Notes under the pieces: generated by a model | What the model was told of the DNA's origin: nothing | What the model saw: the letters and a program-made list of their open reading frames with translations, nothing else | The model's database searches: none | From: Haloechinothrix halophila YIM 93223 | Lineage (GTDB): Bacteria > Actinomycetota > Actinomycetes > Mycobacteriales > Pseudonocardiaceae | Assembly: GCF_000504245.1 (NCBI RefSeq) | Contig: NZ_KI632509.1 | Coordinates: 929,723-993,722, forward strand | Length of the DNA: 64,000 bases | Reading direction: 5' to 3' | Position numbers and translations under genes: made by a program | Shown: positions 32,514 through 41,524 of the stretch, piece after piece | Layout of the letters: each line of letters begins with the position of its first letter | Position numbering within the stretch: the first letter of the stretch is position 1

Positions 32514-33471
32514 CCACGTGCTGTACCCGCCGATCGAGCCGTACCGCCACGGAATGCTCGATGTCGGTGACGGGAACTTCGTCTACTGGGAGGAATGCGG
32601 CAACCCCGACGGGAAACCGGCGCTCGTGGTGCACGGCGGGCCGGGCACGGGCTGCGGGGCTAGCGCGAGGCAGCGATTCGACCCCGAGCGCTACCGGGTC
32701 GTGCTGTTCGATCAACGCGGCTGCGGGCGCAGCACCCCGCACGCCAGCGACCCGGCCACTGAAATGCGGCACAACACGACGCACCACCTGCTGTCCGATA
32801 TGGAACAGCTACGTGAACACCTCGGCATCGAGCGCTGGTTGATGTACGGAGGTTCGTGGGGATCCACATTGATCCTCGCCTACGCTGAGCGCTATCCACA
32901 ACGGACGTCCGAAATCGTCATCAACGGCGTCACGATGTCCCGTCGGCGTGAGATCGACTGGCTCTTCCGCGGTGCGGGGCGGTTCTTCCCCGAGCAGTGG
33001 GAGCGGTTCCGTGCGGGCGTGCCAGAGTCCGAACGAGACGGTGATCTGCTCGCCGCCTACGCCCGCCTGATGGAAGACCCGGACGCGGACGTGCGAGCGC
33101 GTGCCGCCGCCGACTGGAGCGCGTGGGAGGACGCTGTCCTCTCGCTGGAGCCGAACGGCATCCCGAACGCCTTCAGCGGCCGGCCTTCCGACGCACTGAT
33201 CGCACTGGTGCGGATCTGCGCGCACTACTTCTCGCACGGCATGTGGCTCGACGACGACGAACTGCTCCGCAACGCCGACCGCCTCGCGGGCATCCCCGGT
33301 GTGCTGGTCCACGGTCGCCTCGACCTCAGCGGGCCGCTGGAGACGCCGTGGCTGCTGGACCGGGCGTGGCCGGACGCGGAGTTGGTCGTGATCGACGATT
33401 CCGGTCACACCGGCAGCGACGCGCTTCGCGCCCGGATCGTCGCCGCGCTGGACGGCTTCGCGGGGCGGTAG
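32503..33471 (+). CDS. pip: Prolyl aminopeptidase (proline iminopeptidase)
   Basis: 322 residues, alpha/beta hydrolase of the S33 family. The oxyanion HGGPG is at residues 44-48, QRGCGRS at 71-77, and the nucleophile is Ser118 in GGSWGS. A late Asp (HGRLD) and His (DSGHTGSD) complete the triad. It removes N-terminal proline from peptides in the cytoplasm. Its ATG lies 11 bases inside the end of paaK, so it is co-transcribed with it, without an evident pathway link. Confidence 0.92.
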   Translation: MTADHVLYPPIEPYRHGMLDVGDGNFVYWEECGNPDGKPALVVHGGPGTGCGASARQRFDPERYRVVLFDQRGCGRSTPHASDPATEMRHNTTHHLLSDMEQLREHLGIERWLMYGGSWGSTLILAYAERYPQRTSEIVINGVTMSRRREIDWLFRGAGRFFPEQWERFRAGVPESERDGDLLAAYARLMEDPDADVRARAAADWSAWEDAVLSLEPNGIPNAFSGRPSDALIALVRICAHYFSHGMWLDDDELLRNADRLAGIPGVLVHGRLDLSGPLETPWLLDRAWPDAELVVIDDSGHTGSDALRARIVAALDGFAGR

Positions 33472-33473
33472 CC

Positions 33474-33797
33474 TCACCCCGCTTCGGTGTACTCCGCCAG
33501 GTCGGCCGTGATGCCGAGCCGGTCGATGAGGGCTTTGGGGTCGAAGCCGTCCTGCTGGTGCTTGCGCCGCATCGCCTCGCGTGCTGACGCGAGCTCATCG
33601 GCGTTTTCCCAGGCCGCGAGGGTCATGATGATGACGGCGCCGTCATCGGACGGCTTCTCCAGGATGAGGTCGTGGACGAATCCGGGGAGTGCGCGGAGGT
33701 GGTCGTGCGTGCGGTGGACGTTGGTCAGGAATTCGTCCCGCGCGGAAGGCGGAACGGTGAAGGTGTCGACCCGGTAGACGGTGCCCTGTGTGCCCAT
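33474..33797 (-). CDS. Antibiotic-biosynthesis monooxygenase-domain protein
   Basis: 107 residues forming one ABM ferredoxin-like domain: VYRVDTFTVPPSARDEFLTN, LPGFVHDLILEKPSDDGAVII, and AAWENADELASAREAMRRKH. Proteins of this type are small haem-free monooxygenases, haem-degrading enzymes or stress proteins; the specific reaction is not evident. It is convergent with pip, with 2 bp between stops. The ATG at 33797 has GAGGGGAAACC upstream. A CTTGACTTGAAGTT direct pattern at 33840-33862 lies in the promoter region (TTCAAGTCAACTTGAAGTCAA). Confidence 0.8.
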   Translation of the reverse strand: MGTQGTVYRVDTFTVPPSARDEFLTNVHRTHDHLRALPGFVHDLILEKPSDDGAVIIMTLAAWENADELASAREAMRRKHQQDGFDPKALIDRLGITADLAEYTEAG

Positions 33798-33884
33798 GGT
33801 TTCCCCTCGTGTGGTGGACTGCCATGGGTCACGCTAGAACTTCAAGTCAACTTGAAGTCAAGTACTGAGCTTGAGGTCGGACGC

Positions 33885-34103
33885 TCACTCAGGAGGCTCG
33901 TCGGGACCGGCGTTCGTGCTCTCCGGATCCTCGGTATCGATGTCCTGCATGAACGCGGGCTCTCTAGTGTTGTCCTCATCGCGACGCTGCTCGGCGCGTT
34001 CGCCGAAGACGCGCTCCTCCAGCGCATCCACGGCATCCTCCGGGCGGGTGGTTGGGTCGTCCGGCATGTCGCGGTCTCGGTCACCGTCGGCTGGTTGGGT
34101 CAC
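33885..34103 (-). CDS. Small acidic hydrophilic protein, unknown
   Basis: 72 residues from a GTG with AAGGAGGTGCCGACACA upstream, a strong Shine-Dalgarno that decides the start. Almost no hydrophobic sequence; rich in Asp, Glu, Pro and Arg (RDRDMPDDPTTRPEDAVDAL, RVFGERAEQRRDEDN). It is probably disordered. A perfect 14-bp palindrome lies 77 bp upstream. I do not recognise a family. Confidence 0.65.
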   Translation of the reverse strand: MTQPADGDRDRDMPDDPTTRPEDAVDALEERVFGERAEQRRDEDNTREPAFMQDIDTEDPESTNAGPDEPPE

Positions 34104-34179
34104 TGTGTCGGCACCTCCTTGTCGTCCATGCTTCCCTTGGTGATCGTTCGGCGGCAACCGGAGACCCGGTGTCGCTGGC

Positions 34180-34193
34180 GTGGGGTACCCCAC
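34180..34193. promoter_or_regulatory. 14-bp perfect palindrome (GTGGGGTACCCCAC)
   Basis: It sits in the gap between the alpha/beta hydrolase gene and the small acidic protein, both read leftward. It resembles the GTGGGTACCCAC palindrome at 38803-38814. A regulator site or transcript-end hairpin are both possible. Confidence 0.4.
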
Positions 34194-34266
34194 CTGGAGT
34201 TTTCTAACCGGACGGGGCCACGTGCCGCATCGACGTGGGTGATCGACAACTCCACCAGCGGCACGT

Positions 34267-35145
34267 CTACGCGACGGCGGTGGCGCGCCGCGCCGTTTGC
34301 TCGATCATGTCGGCGAACCGAGGCCATAGCGGCTCCGGCAGGTCGTGGCCCATGCCGTTGATGACGTGCAGTTCGGCTCCGGGAATGGCGCGTACCGTCG
34401 CCAGGCCGCAGCCGACGTTGATGAGCAAGTCATCCGCGCCATGGATGGCGCTCGTTGGCACCCGCAACCGCTTGAGCTGGGGCGTGCGGTCCTGTGCGGC
34501 GAGCGCTGCCGCGAGCTGCCGAGCGGTGCCCGCCCGGTTGAGGCCCCGATCGAATGTCCGCTCGGCGCGGGTGCGTAGTCGTTTCTCGTCGGCGGGATAG
34601 GCAGGCGAGCCGATCACGCTCGCCATCCGCAAATGGTGCGCGATGTAGCTGTCGCGGTCGCGCGGCGGGGCGGTGAGTAGCGTCGTCACGGCCTTGTGGT
34701 GTGGCCGCCAGACCAGCCGGTTGCCGGTATGCGACATGATCGACGTCAGCGAGCGCACCCGATCGGGGTGCCGGATGGCCATGACCTGACCGATCATGCC
34801 GCCCAGCGACGCGCCGACGACGTGCGCGGACGCGACGCCGAGCCGTGTGAGCAGCTCGGCTGTGTCGTCGGACATGTCGTCCAGCGAGTAGGCGGTCTTC
34901 CTGCCAAGGTATGCGGCGGGCAGGCTTACCGCACCGCCGATCGACGACGAGCGACCGCAGTCGCGGTTGTCGAACCGGATGGTGTGGAAACCGCGTTCGG
35001 CGAGCAGCTGGCAGAACTCGTCGTCCCACCAGATCATTGGCGCCGACAGGCCCATGATCAGTAACAGCGGCTCACCATCGGGTGGCCCGAACGTTTCATA
35101 GCAGACATCGACGCCGTTGACGCCTTCCGCGAACTGCTCGGGCAT
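34267..35145 (-). CDS. Alpha/beta-fold hydrolase
   Basis: 292 residues. The strand-loop LLIMGLSAPMIWWDDEF, an FDNRDCGRSS segment and the nucleophile elbow GASLGG (VVGASLGGMIGQ) define the fold. A late Asp (HGADDLLI) and His (NGMGHDLPEPLW) complete the triad. It resembles the aclacinomycin methylesterase RdmC/haloperoxidase-like group, but the substrate is unknown. The ATG at 35145 has GGAAAGGTGGAAGCGC upstream. No operon partner. Confidence 0.88.
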   Translation of the reverse strand: MPEQFAEGVNGVDVCYETFGPPDGEPLLLIMGLSAPMIWWDDEFCQLLAERGFHTIRFDNRDCGRSSSIGGAVSLPAAYLGRKTAYSLDDMSDDTAELLTRLGVASAHVVGASLGGMIGQVMAIRHPDRVRSLTSIMSHTGNRLVWRPHHKAVTTLLTAPPRDRDSYIAHHLRMASVIGSPAYPADEKRLRTRAERTFDRGLNRAGTARQLAAALAAQDRTPQLKRLRVPTSAIHGADDLLINVGCGLATVRAIPGAELHVINGMGHDLPEPLWPRFADMIEQTARRATAVA

Positions 35146-35264
35146 GCGCTTCCACCTTTCCCGTGATCAGAACACCAGGGTAGGCGGAAGGTCGATTCGC
35201 TGCGCAGATCTCCTCGACGACATGCCCAACGGCCGTGCCGTGCCAGGCCGCGTGCGTGCGCGGG

Positions 35265-36089
35265 CTATTCGCTGGTCGCGGCTTCCTCGGTGTCGTTGTT
35301 CTCCAACAGGCCCTGGCGGAGCTTGGCCAAGGTGCGGCTGAGCAGGCGCGACACGTGCATCTGCGAGATGCCGACGCGTTCGGCGATCTGGGTTTGCGTC
35401 AGGTTGTAGTAGAAGCGCAGCGCGATGATGTGCCGTTCCCGCTGCGGCAGGTCGCGGATGAGCGGCTCAAGAGCCTCGTGGTTCTCGACGCCCTCCAAAC
35501 CGCTGTCCTGCTCCCCGATGGCCTCGCCGAGCGGCATCCCCTCGCCGTCGTTGCCGAGTGACTCGTCCAGCGAGGACGCGTGGTACGCCTGGCCCGCTTC
35601 GAGCCCCTCGTAGACCTCGTCCTTGCTGATGCCGAGATGCGTGGCGATCTCCGCCGGTGTCGGTGCCCTGCCCAGTTGCTGCGCGAGCCGTGTGCTCGCT
35701 CCGGACACCGACAGGTGTAGCTCCTTGAGCCTGCGTGGCACTCGCATCGCCCAGCTCGCGTCGCGGAAGTGCCTGCGGACCTCGCCCATCACGGTCGGCA
35801 CAGCGTAGGAGAGGAAGTCGCTGCCCTTGTCCGGCTCGAACCGGTCCACCGCGTTGATCAGCCCGACGGTGGCGACCTGTACCAGGTCCTCTTTCGGGGT
35901 GCCCCTACCTGCGAACCGGTGCGCGATGTGCTCTGCCAGCGGCAGATACCCCGTGACCAGTTCGTCCCGGAGCGCCTCGCGACGCGGGTCGTCCTCCTCA
36001 AGGGCGGCAAGCTCGTCAAACAGCGGGACGAGGTGGTCGTACTCATGTGACGAGTGCCGCTGCTGCGATGTCGTCGCCACCTGTTTCAC
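35265..36089 (-). CDS. SigB/SigF/SigG-type RNA polymerase sigma factor
   Basis: 274 residues. Region 2 is visible in LAEHIAHRFAGRGTPKEDLV and DRFEPDKGSDFLSYAVPTVMGEVRRHFRD. Region 3 is in LAQQLGRAPTPAEIATHLG, and region 4 in LNLTQTQIAERVGISQMHVSRLLSR-like sequence (FYYNLTQTQIAERVG). It is a stress or development sigma factor of the SigF/SigB group. Its ATG overlaps the stop of the upstream RsbW-like gene (ATGA), which makes it likely that the pair is made in fixed ratio. Confidence 0.92.
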   Translation of the reverse strand: MKQVATTSQQRHSSHEYDHLVPLFDELAALEEDDPRREALRDELVTGYLPLAEHIAHRFAGRGTPKEDLVQVATVGLINAVDRFEPDKGSDFLSYAVPTVMGEVRRHFRDASWAMRVPRRLKELHLSVSGASTRLAQQLGRAPTPAEIATHLGISKDEVYEGLEAGQAYHASSLDESLGNDGEGMPLGEAIGEQDSGLEGVENHEALEPLIRDLPQRERHIIALRFYYNLTQTQIAERVGISQMHVSRLLSRTLAKLRQGLLENNDTEEAATSE

Positions 36090-36517
36090 CGCATGACCAC
36101 CGGCCTGCGCTTGACGAACTCGATGTGCACCTGGTGCAACGAGTCTTCAAGCCGATCGGCCCAGCTCGATACGCCGTCGGTGAGTGTGGTGAGCACGCGC
36201 CAGCCGAACGTGGACTCGCTCGGTCTCACGTCCTCCGACGACGTGATGGTCACGGTGAACATGATGTCGTCGGCGCCGATGGTGAACCGGCACGACAACA
36301 CCGAACCGGCGACGGCATGAGTGATCAGGGAGGAGCACGCCTCGTCGACCGCCAGCTCGAGGTCGGAGATCGCGTCGACGTCGAAGTCGGCACGCATCGC
36401 GATATTGACGGCCACGGCGCGAACGATTGGCAGGTGGACCAGGTTCGCGCCGAGGCGCATTTCGATGTCATCCTTAGCGCCGAGCTCGCTCTCGGTGCGT
36501 TGCTGCGGATCTGCCAC
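36086..36517 (-). CDS. RsbW-like anti-sigma factor (HATPase_c_2)
   Basis: 143 residues. The GHKL-type fold is seen in VHLPIVRAVAVNIAMRADFD, ISDLELAVDEACSSLITHA and STFGWRVLTTLTDG. Such proteins hold the partner sigma factor inactive until an anti-anti-sigma factor intervenes. The N-box Asn of classic RsbW (EACTNA) is replaced by Ser (EACSSL), and the ATP-lid DxGxG is not evident, so ATP binding or kinase activity may be weak or altered. GTG start; overlaps the sigma gene by 4 bases. No anti-anti-sigma gene is adjacent. Confidence 0.85.
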   Translation of the reverse strand: MADPQQRTESELGAKDDIEMRLGANLVHLPIVRAVAVNIAMRADFDVDAISDLELAVDEACSSLITHAVAGSVLSCRFTIGADDIMFTVTITSSEDVRPSESTFGWRVLTTLTDGVSSWADRLEDSLHQVHIEFVKRRPVVMR

Positions 36518-36739
36518 GTTTCACCACGTTCATCGACGACTGTTTCCTGCCGCGAGTATCGCTGTCCTCGCGGACACTCTGCCGTGCGATGGCCCGTTCC
36601 GCAGCGGCATGGCCCTCGCACGACTTGCCTTGATTACCCACCTCAGCGCCAATTCAATCCTGGTTCGGTCGATGGGGTTCGGTGAGGGCTGCGCCACTTC
36701 CGCTTCGCGGCGATAGCAAGATCGGCTTAGCCTGCAACG

Positions 36740-37495
36740 ATGACCTGGTGGCATGCGGTGGTGATCTCGGCGGCTGGCATCTGGGCTGGCATGATCAACA
36801 CTGTGGTTGGCTCCGGCACCCTGGTGACCTTTCCCGTGCTGATCACCCTTGGTTATCCGCCGGTCACGGCAACGACGTCCAATGCCGTCGGTCTCATCCC
36901 CGGCGCCATCAGCGGCTCCATCGGCTACCGGGAGGAACTCAAGGGACAGGCGGGCAGGGTCACCCGGCTCGCCATCGGGTCCGTCGTCGGTGCGATCGGC
37001 GGCGCGACCCTGCTGCTCGGGCTACCCCCTGACACGTTCGAGACCGTCGTGCCGTGGCTGATCGGTCTCGCGCTGGTCCTGGTGGTCGCGCAGCCCAAAG
37101 TGAGTGCATGGGTATTGCGCCGCAGCGGCAGCGCCGACGGACACGGTGGTCCGATCCTGTTCGGGCTCGTACTGCTGATCGGCGTCTACGGTGGCTACTT
37201 CACCGCAGCGCAGGGCGTGATGCTGATGGCGGTGCTCGGCATGTTCCTGAACGAGTCGTTGCAGCGGCTCAACGGCGTCAAGAACGTGCTCGCCGCGGTA
37301 GTCAATGCCGTCGCTGGTGTTATCTACTCCTTCTATGCTCCGGTGAGCTGGCCAGTGATCGGCCTGCTCGCGGTCAGTTCCACGGTCGGCGGCCTGCTCG
37401 GTGCGAAGATTGGCCGCAAACTCCCACCGCGCGTGCTGCGCGCCGTCATTGTGCTTGTCGCCGTTGTCGCCATCGTCAAGCTGGTGCTCGACTGA
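36740..37495 (+). CDS. TauE/SafE-family membrane permease
   Basis: 251 residues with about seven hydrophobic segments. VVGSGTLVTFPVLITLGYPPVTATTSNAVG is split by convention as the family N-terminal repeat and is clearly present at residues 17-46; GVYGGYFTAAQGVMLMAVLG is its second-half counterpart. The family exports sulfite, sulfonates or organic acids; substrate unknown. The ATG is preceded by TAGCCT 7-12 bases upstream and no Shine-Dalgarno, so a leaderless transcript is likely. Confidence 0.9.
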   Translation: MTWWHAVVISAAGIWAGMINTVVGSGTLVTFPVLITLGYPPVTATTSNAVGLIPGAISGSIGYREELKGQAGRVTRLAIGSVVGAIGGATLLLGLPPDTFETVVPWLIGLALVLVVAQPKVSAWVLRRSGSADGHGGPILFGLVLLIGVYGGYFTAAQGVMLMAVLGMFLNESLQRLNGVKNVLAAVVNAVAGVIYSFYAPVSWPVIGLLAVSSTVGGLLGAKIGRKLPPRVLRAVIVLVAVVAIVKLVLD

Positions 37496-37535
37496 CGGGA
37501 CTGGGTGGTTCCAGGTCTAGGTGGGGCCAAGGCCT

Positions 37536-37562
37536 GGGGCGGCACCGGTGGCGTGCCGCCCC
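37536..37562. terminator. Bidirectional hairpin terminator
   Basis: Perfect 10-bp stem GGGGCGGCAC / GTGCCGCCCC with a 7-base loop, between the convergent permease and aminotransferase genes. It could end transcription from both sides. Confidence 0.75.
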
Positions 37563-37571
37563 GAGCCGAGG

Positions 37572-38624
37572 TCAGCGCGAGAACGACGCCGCGACGGCGA
37601 GCAGGGTGTCGTTCTCCTCTGGTGTGCCGATGGTGACGCGCACGCCGTCACCGACGAAGGGTCGCACGACCAGCTTGCTCTCCAGCGCGTGCTCCGCGAA
37701 GTCGGCCGCGCGATCACCGAGCGGCAGCCACACGAAGTTCGCCTGCGACTCGGGAACGTCGTAGCCCGCCGCGCGCAGGCCGTCGCGCACCCGATCCCGT
37801 TCCGCGACCAGTTCGACGCATCGGGCGAGCAGCTCCTTCTCGGCGTCGAGCGAGGCCAACGCGGCGGCCTGCGCGACGGAGTTGACGCTGAACGGCACGT
37901 AGACCTTGCGGGTAGCCGACACCACGGTCTCGTTCGAGATGAGGTAGCCGACCCGCAGCCCGGCGAGCCCGTAGGCCTTGGAGAACGTGCGTAGTACGGC
38001 CACGTTGTCCCTGTCGGGCAACAGCGTGAGCCCGTCCGGCACGTCCGGGTCGGTCACGTACTCCCGGTAGGCCTCGTCCAGTACGACCAGGACGTCGTCC
38101 GGCACGGTGTCCAGGAAACGTTCGAGTGCCTCGCGACGCACCGCGGTGCCGGTCGGGTTGTTCGGGTTGCACACGAACACGACCCGGGTCTTCGAGGTGA
38201 TCGCTGCGGCCATGGCGTCGAGGTCGTGGGTGCAGGTGTCGTCGAGCGGCACGGTGACCTGCTGTGCGCCGACGACCTGGGTGATGATGGGGTATGCCTC
38301 GAACGAGCGCCAGGCGAACAGCACCTCGTCCCCAGGGGCGCAGAACGCCTGGATGAGCTGTTGACACAGCGACACCGAGCCACAGCCGATCGCGACCTGG
38401 TCCTGGCTGACGTCCAGCTTCGACGCGAGTCGCTCGACCAGCGCGAACGCGCCCATATCGGGATAGCGGTTGACCGACTTCGCCGCGTCGGCGATGACGT
38501 CGAGCACGCTGGGCAGCGGGCCTAGCGGGACTTCGTTGCTTGCCAGTTTGATGGCGCCGGGAATGGAACGTCCCGGCACATAGGCCGGCAGCGAGTCGAG
38601 ATCGGCGCGCGGCGAGACGGGCAT
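37572..38624 (-). CDS. pat: Aromatic amino-acid / histidinol-phosphate-type aminotransferase
   Basis: 350 residues, class I/II PLP aminotransferase. [20 protein letters not shown] at the N-terminus, [26 protein letters not shown] and the PLP lysine in [12 protein letters not shown] closely follow the mycobacterial Pat (Rv3772-type) pattern. The enzyme is a HisC relative that transaminates phenylpyruvate and other aromatic keto acids. A standalone gene with no his operon nearby favours Pat over HisC. The ATG at 38624 starts the conserved region. Confidence 0.88.
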   Translation of the reverse strand: MPVSPRADLDSLPAYVPGRSIPGAIKLASNEVPLGPLPSVLDVIADAAKSVNRYPDMGAFALVERLASKLDVSQDQVAIGCGSVSLCQQLIQAFCAPGDEVLFAWRSFEAYPIITQVVGAQQVTVPLDDTCTHDLDAMAAAITSKTRVVFVCNPNNPTGTAVRREALERFLDTVPDDVLVVLDEAYREYVTDPDVPDGLTLLPDRDNVAVLRTFSKAYGLAGLRVGYLISNETVVSATRKVYVPFSVNSVAQAAALASLDAEKELLARCVELVAERDRVRDGLRAAGYDVPESQANFVWLPLGDRAADFAEHALESKLVVRPFVGDGVRVTIGTPEENDTLLAVAASFSR

Positions 38625-38769
38625 AAGTCAGCTCCTGGTCTTCTCCGGTGCTCATGGCACGTCGGTTGTGCGTGGGTCCCACGCGAGGTACGGCGTCGAG
38701 GTTAGCGGTTTTCTCGGCGTGCGCATCGGGCAAATCACGCTTACCCTGCTCGCGCGGTCGATTTTGCCC

Positions 38770-38814
38770 GCGAGTGGAGCCACTCGCAGGCGAATTCCCG
38801 TCGTGGGTACCCAC
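38770..38814. repeat. Palindromic repeats with GCGAGTG arms
   Basis: A hairpin of GCGAGTG (38770-38776) and CACTCGC (38781-38787) is followed by the palindrome GTGGGTACCCAC (38803-38814), itself next to another CTCGCGGCGGG. They occupy the 240-bp gap between the divergent aminotransferase and acetoacetyl-CoA synthetase genes and share the GCGAGT core of the intergenic repeats at 19.3 and 24.7 kb. Confidence 0.6.
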
Positions 38815-38865
38815 TCGCGGCGGCGGGTCTGGCGCGCGTTGGCGGGCATGGGCTAGGAAGGGTGC

Positions 38866-40890
38866 ATGACACCGCAGTCTCACCCTCATGTTGATGCCCC
38901 GGAAGTGCTGTGGCGACCTGCCGCGGATCATGTCGCGGACACCGCTATCGAGCGGTTCCGTCAGTGGCTGCGTGACGCCAAGGACGTGCAGGTCAACGAC
39001 TACGACGAGCTCTGGGAGTGGTCGGTAACCGAGCTTGACGCGTTCTGGAGCGCGGCGGCCGAGTTCTGCGGTGTGCGCTGGCACGAACGGCCGACGGCGA
39101 TCACCGAAGGCGAGCGGATGCCTGACGTGCATTGGTTCCCCGGCGGCACGCTGAACTACGCCGAGCACGCGCTGTCCGGCGGCGTCGCCGGCGCGGAGAA
39201 ACGCGACGACGACCTCGCGGTGATCTTCCACCGGGAAGACGGCAGCACCGAGCAGCTCACCTACGGGCAGCTGCGATCGCAGGTCGCCGCCGCGCGGGCC
39301 GCGTTGTCCTCGCTAGGCGTCGGTATGGGCGATCGGGTGGTGGCGCTCGCGCCGAACTGCCCACAGACGTTGATCGCATTCCTCGCGGCGGCGAGTCTCG
39401 GCGCGGTGTGGTCGTCCTGCTCGCCGGACTTCGGGGTGCGGGCGATCGCTGACCGGTTCACGCAGATCGAGCCGAAGGTGCTCGTCGCGGTGAACGGCTA
39501 TATGTATGGCGGTCGGACGTTCGACATCACCGGCACCGTGCGTGAGCTGCGAGCGGAAATGCCCTCGTTGGCCGGGACGGTGCTGATCGACTACGCGGAC
39601 ACCGGCGGGGTTGACGACACCCACGATTGGGATGCCTTGCTCGCCCAGCATGATGGTGCGCCGCTCGCGTTCGACCCGGTGCCGTTCGAGCACCCGCTGT
39701 GGGTGCTGTACTCCTCGGGCACCACCGGACTGCCGAAGGGCATCGTGCAGGGGCACGGCGGCATCACGCTGGAGCACCTCAAGTCGCTGTCGTTGCAGAT
39801 GGACTTGGGTCCGGGCGAGCGGTTCTTCTGGTTCACCACGACCGGCTGGATGATGTGGAACTTCCTGATCTCCGGTCTGCTCGTGGGATCGACGGTCGTG
39901 CTCTACGACGGCAGTCCCGGCTATCCCGATCTCGGTGCGTTGTGGCGGCTGGCCGAGCAGCACCGCATCACCTACTTCGGTGTCTCGGCGCCGTTCATCC
40001 AGCAGTGCTTCAAGCAGCGGCTGTCTCCCACCACCGAGCACGATCTGTCCGCGCTGCGGGCAGTCGGCTCGACCGGTGCTCCGCTGAGTGTCGAGGGTTT
40101 CCGGTGGATCATCGACGAACTCGGCAGGGACGAGCACGGACGTCCGGTGCAGATCTGTTCGGTGTCGGGGGGCACGGACGTCTGCACGGCGTTCGTGGGT
40201 GCGTCGCCGGATGTCCCGGTGTGGCTCGGTGAGCTGTCCTGCCGCGCGCTCGGCGCAGCCGTCGCCGCGTTCGATGAGGATGGCAACGAGGTCGTCGAAC
40301 AGGTCGGTGAGCTGGTGATCACGAAGCCGATGCCGTCGATGCCGGTGTTCTTCTGGAACGACGCCGATGGCGCGCGCCTACGCTCGGCATACTTCGAGGA
40401 GTACCCAGGGGTGTGGCGACACGGCGACTGGATTCGCATCACCTCGCGCGGGTCGTCGGTGATTTACGGCCGCAGTGACTCGACGCTGAACCGAGGCGGA
40501 GTGCGGATGGGCACCGCCGAGTTCTACCGAGTCGTCGAAGGCCGCGACGAGATCGCGGACTCCCTGGTGATCGACACCACTCGGGTAGGCGAGGATGAGG
40601 GCAAGCTGCTGTGCTTCGTCGTGCTGGCTCCGGGGGCGTCGCTCGCGGACGTCGAGCCCGACCTGCGCAAGGAGCTGCGCTCGGCGCTGTCGCCCCGGCA
40701 TGTTCCGGACGAGTTCATCGAGGTCAGCGACGTTCCGCGTACGCTCAACGGCAAGAAGTGCGAGGTGCCGGTAAAAAAGATCCTCAGTGGCGTGCGGCCC
40801 GAGAAGGCCGTCTCCGCCGACGCGCTGGCCAACCCGAAGGCGCTGGAGCCGTTCATCGCCAGGGCAACAGGGGCCACTGCCACGCGCTGA
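38866..40890 (+). CDS. aacS: Acetoacetate--CoA ligase
   Basis: 674 residues, full length for AacS. The ACS-type N-terminal helix region (IERFRQWLRDAKDVQVNDYD) is followed by the phosphate-binding loop SSGTTGLPKGIVQGHGG, the WFTTTGWMMWNF motif, and a C-terminal lysine region RTLNGKKCEVPVKKIL. It makes acetoacetyl-CoA from acetoacetate and ATP. It complements the hydroxybutyrate dehydrogenase at 5.7 kb, so hydroxybutyrate can enter central metabolism. GGAAGGG precedes the ATG. Confidence 0.95.
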   Translation: MTPQSHPHVDAPEVLWRPAADHVADTAIERFRQWLRDAKDVQVNDYDELWEWSVTELDAFWSAAAEFCGVRWHERPTAITEGERMPDVHWFPGGTLNYAEHALSGGVAGAEKRDDDLAVIFHREDGSTEQLTYGQLRSQVAAARAALSSLGVGMGDRVVALAPNCPQTLIAFLAAASLGAVWSSCSPDFGVRAIADRFTQIEPKVLVAVNGYMYGGRTFDITGTVRELRAEMPSLAGTVLIDYADTGGVDDTHDWDALLAQHDGAPLAFDPVPFEHPLWVLYSSGTTGLPKGIVQGHGGITLEHLKSLSLQMDLGPGERFFWFTTTGWMMWNFLISGLLVGSTVVLYDGSPGYPDLGALWRLAEQHRITYFGVSAPFIQQCFKQRLSPTTEHDLSALRAVGSTGAPLSVEGFRWIIDELGRDEHGRPVQICSVSGGTDVCTAFVGASPDVPVWLGELSCRALGAAVAAFDEDGNEVVEQVGELVITKPMPSMPVFFWNDADGARLRSAYFEEYPGVWRHGDWIRITSRGSSVIYGRSDSTLNRGGVRMGTAEFYRVVEGRDEIADSLVIDTTRVGEDEGKLLCFVVLAPGASLADVEPDLRKELRSALSPRHVPDEFIEVSDVPRTLNGKKCEVPVKKILSGVRPEKAVSADALANPKALEPFIARATGATATR

Positions 40891-41067
40891 CACCGGTGTG
40901 GTGAACGACGCTGCGGTGAATAACATATTCGCTGCGTTGGGCGAGGTGAGAGGCGCTTTCCGTTCGCTCAACGCAGTGGGCGCACCGTGCCTCACACACC
41001 GGGTGGGGGGCCGTAGCGATGGTCATGAGCGAACATGTAATGTAGTTGCTCACTGGCCATCCGCCTG

Positions 41068-41157
41068 GGAGGCTTCGCCTAGTCTGGTCTATGGCGCCGC
41101 ACTGCTAATGCGGTTGGGGGCAACACCCCCTCGCGGGTTCGAATCCCGCAGCCTCCG
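41068..41157 (+). tRNA. tRNA-Ser (anticodon GCT)
   Basis: A 90-base class II tRNA with acceptor GGAGGCT / AGCCTCC, anticodon loop CTGCTAA (GCT), a long variable arm (TTGGGGGCAACACCCCC) and the T-loop GGTTCGAATCC. Discriminator G. It reads AGC/AGU serine codons. The next tRNA follows 80 bases later. Confidence 0.95.
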
Positions 41158-41237
41158 CTGTAGCTTGGGCCGATCAGCACCCGGTTGCTGGCCGGTTCGA
41201 GTGACCAGATAGCCTACGGGCTGAACAAATTGAACAA

Positions 41238-41310
41238 GCGCCCCTAGCTCAACGGATAGAGCATCTGACTACGGATCAGAAGGTTGGGGGTTCGAATCCC
41301 TCGGGGCGCG
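41238..41310 (+). tRNA. tRNA-Arg (anticodon ACG)
   Basis: A 73-base tRNA with acceptor GCGCCCC / GGGGCGC, D-arm AGCTCAACGGATAGAGC, anticodon loop CTACGGA (ACG) and T-loop GGTTCGAATCC. A strong terminator lies 45 bases downstream, and an accessory gene group begins after it. Confidence 0.95.
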
Positions 41311-41354
41311 CTTAAATTGCAGGTCAGAAGACCTACAGTGATCGATAAGGCGTG

Positions 41355-41405
41355 AGACCGCCCCGGTGTATTGCACATCTGTTGCACACCGGGGCGGTCT
41401 TTTTA
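41355..41405 (+). terminator. Strong intrinsic terminator after tRNA-Arg
   Basis: A perfect 15-bp stem, AGACCGCCCCGGTGT and ACACCGGGGCGGTCT, with a 16-base loop, is followed directly by TTTTTA. This is the only terminator in the window with a clear T-run. The loop holds TTGCACA twice. Confidence 0.92.
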
Positions 41406-41524
41406 TTCGGACAGGTCGCCGATTCTCCAGCACCTCACACTGTCGAAGGTCGAGACGTACGGAGTCCGCGCTGCGTCGCGATTCGCATGGACATATACCT
41501 TCCAGATCCTGGACTGAGTACCTG

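Noticed and set aside
37714-39231. Long minus-strand frame overlapping pat and aacS
   Set aside because: It is a shadow of two well-defined genes in other frames and has no recognisable domain.
41238-41405. attL site of an integrated element at tRNA-Arg
   Set aside because: No integrase and no duplicate of the tRNA 3' end was found in the following 3 kb.
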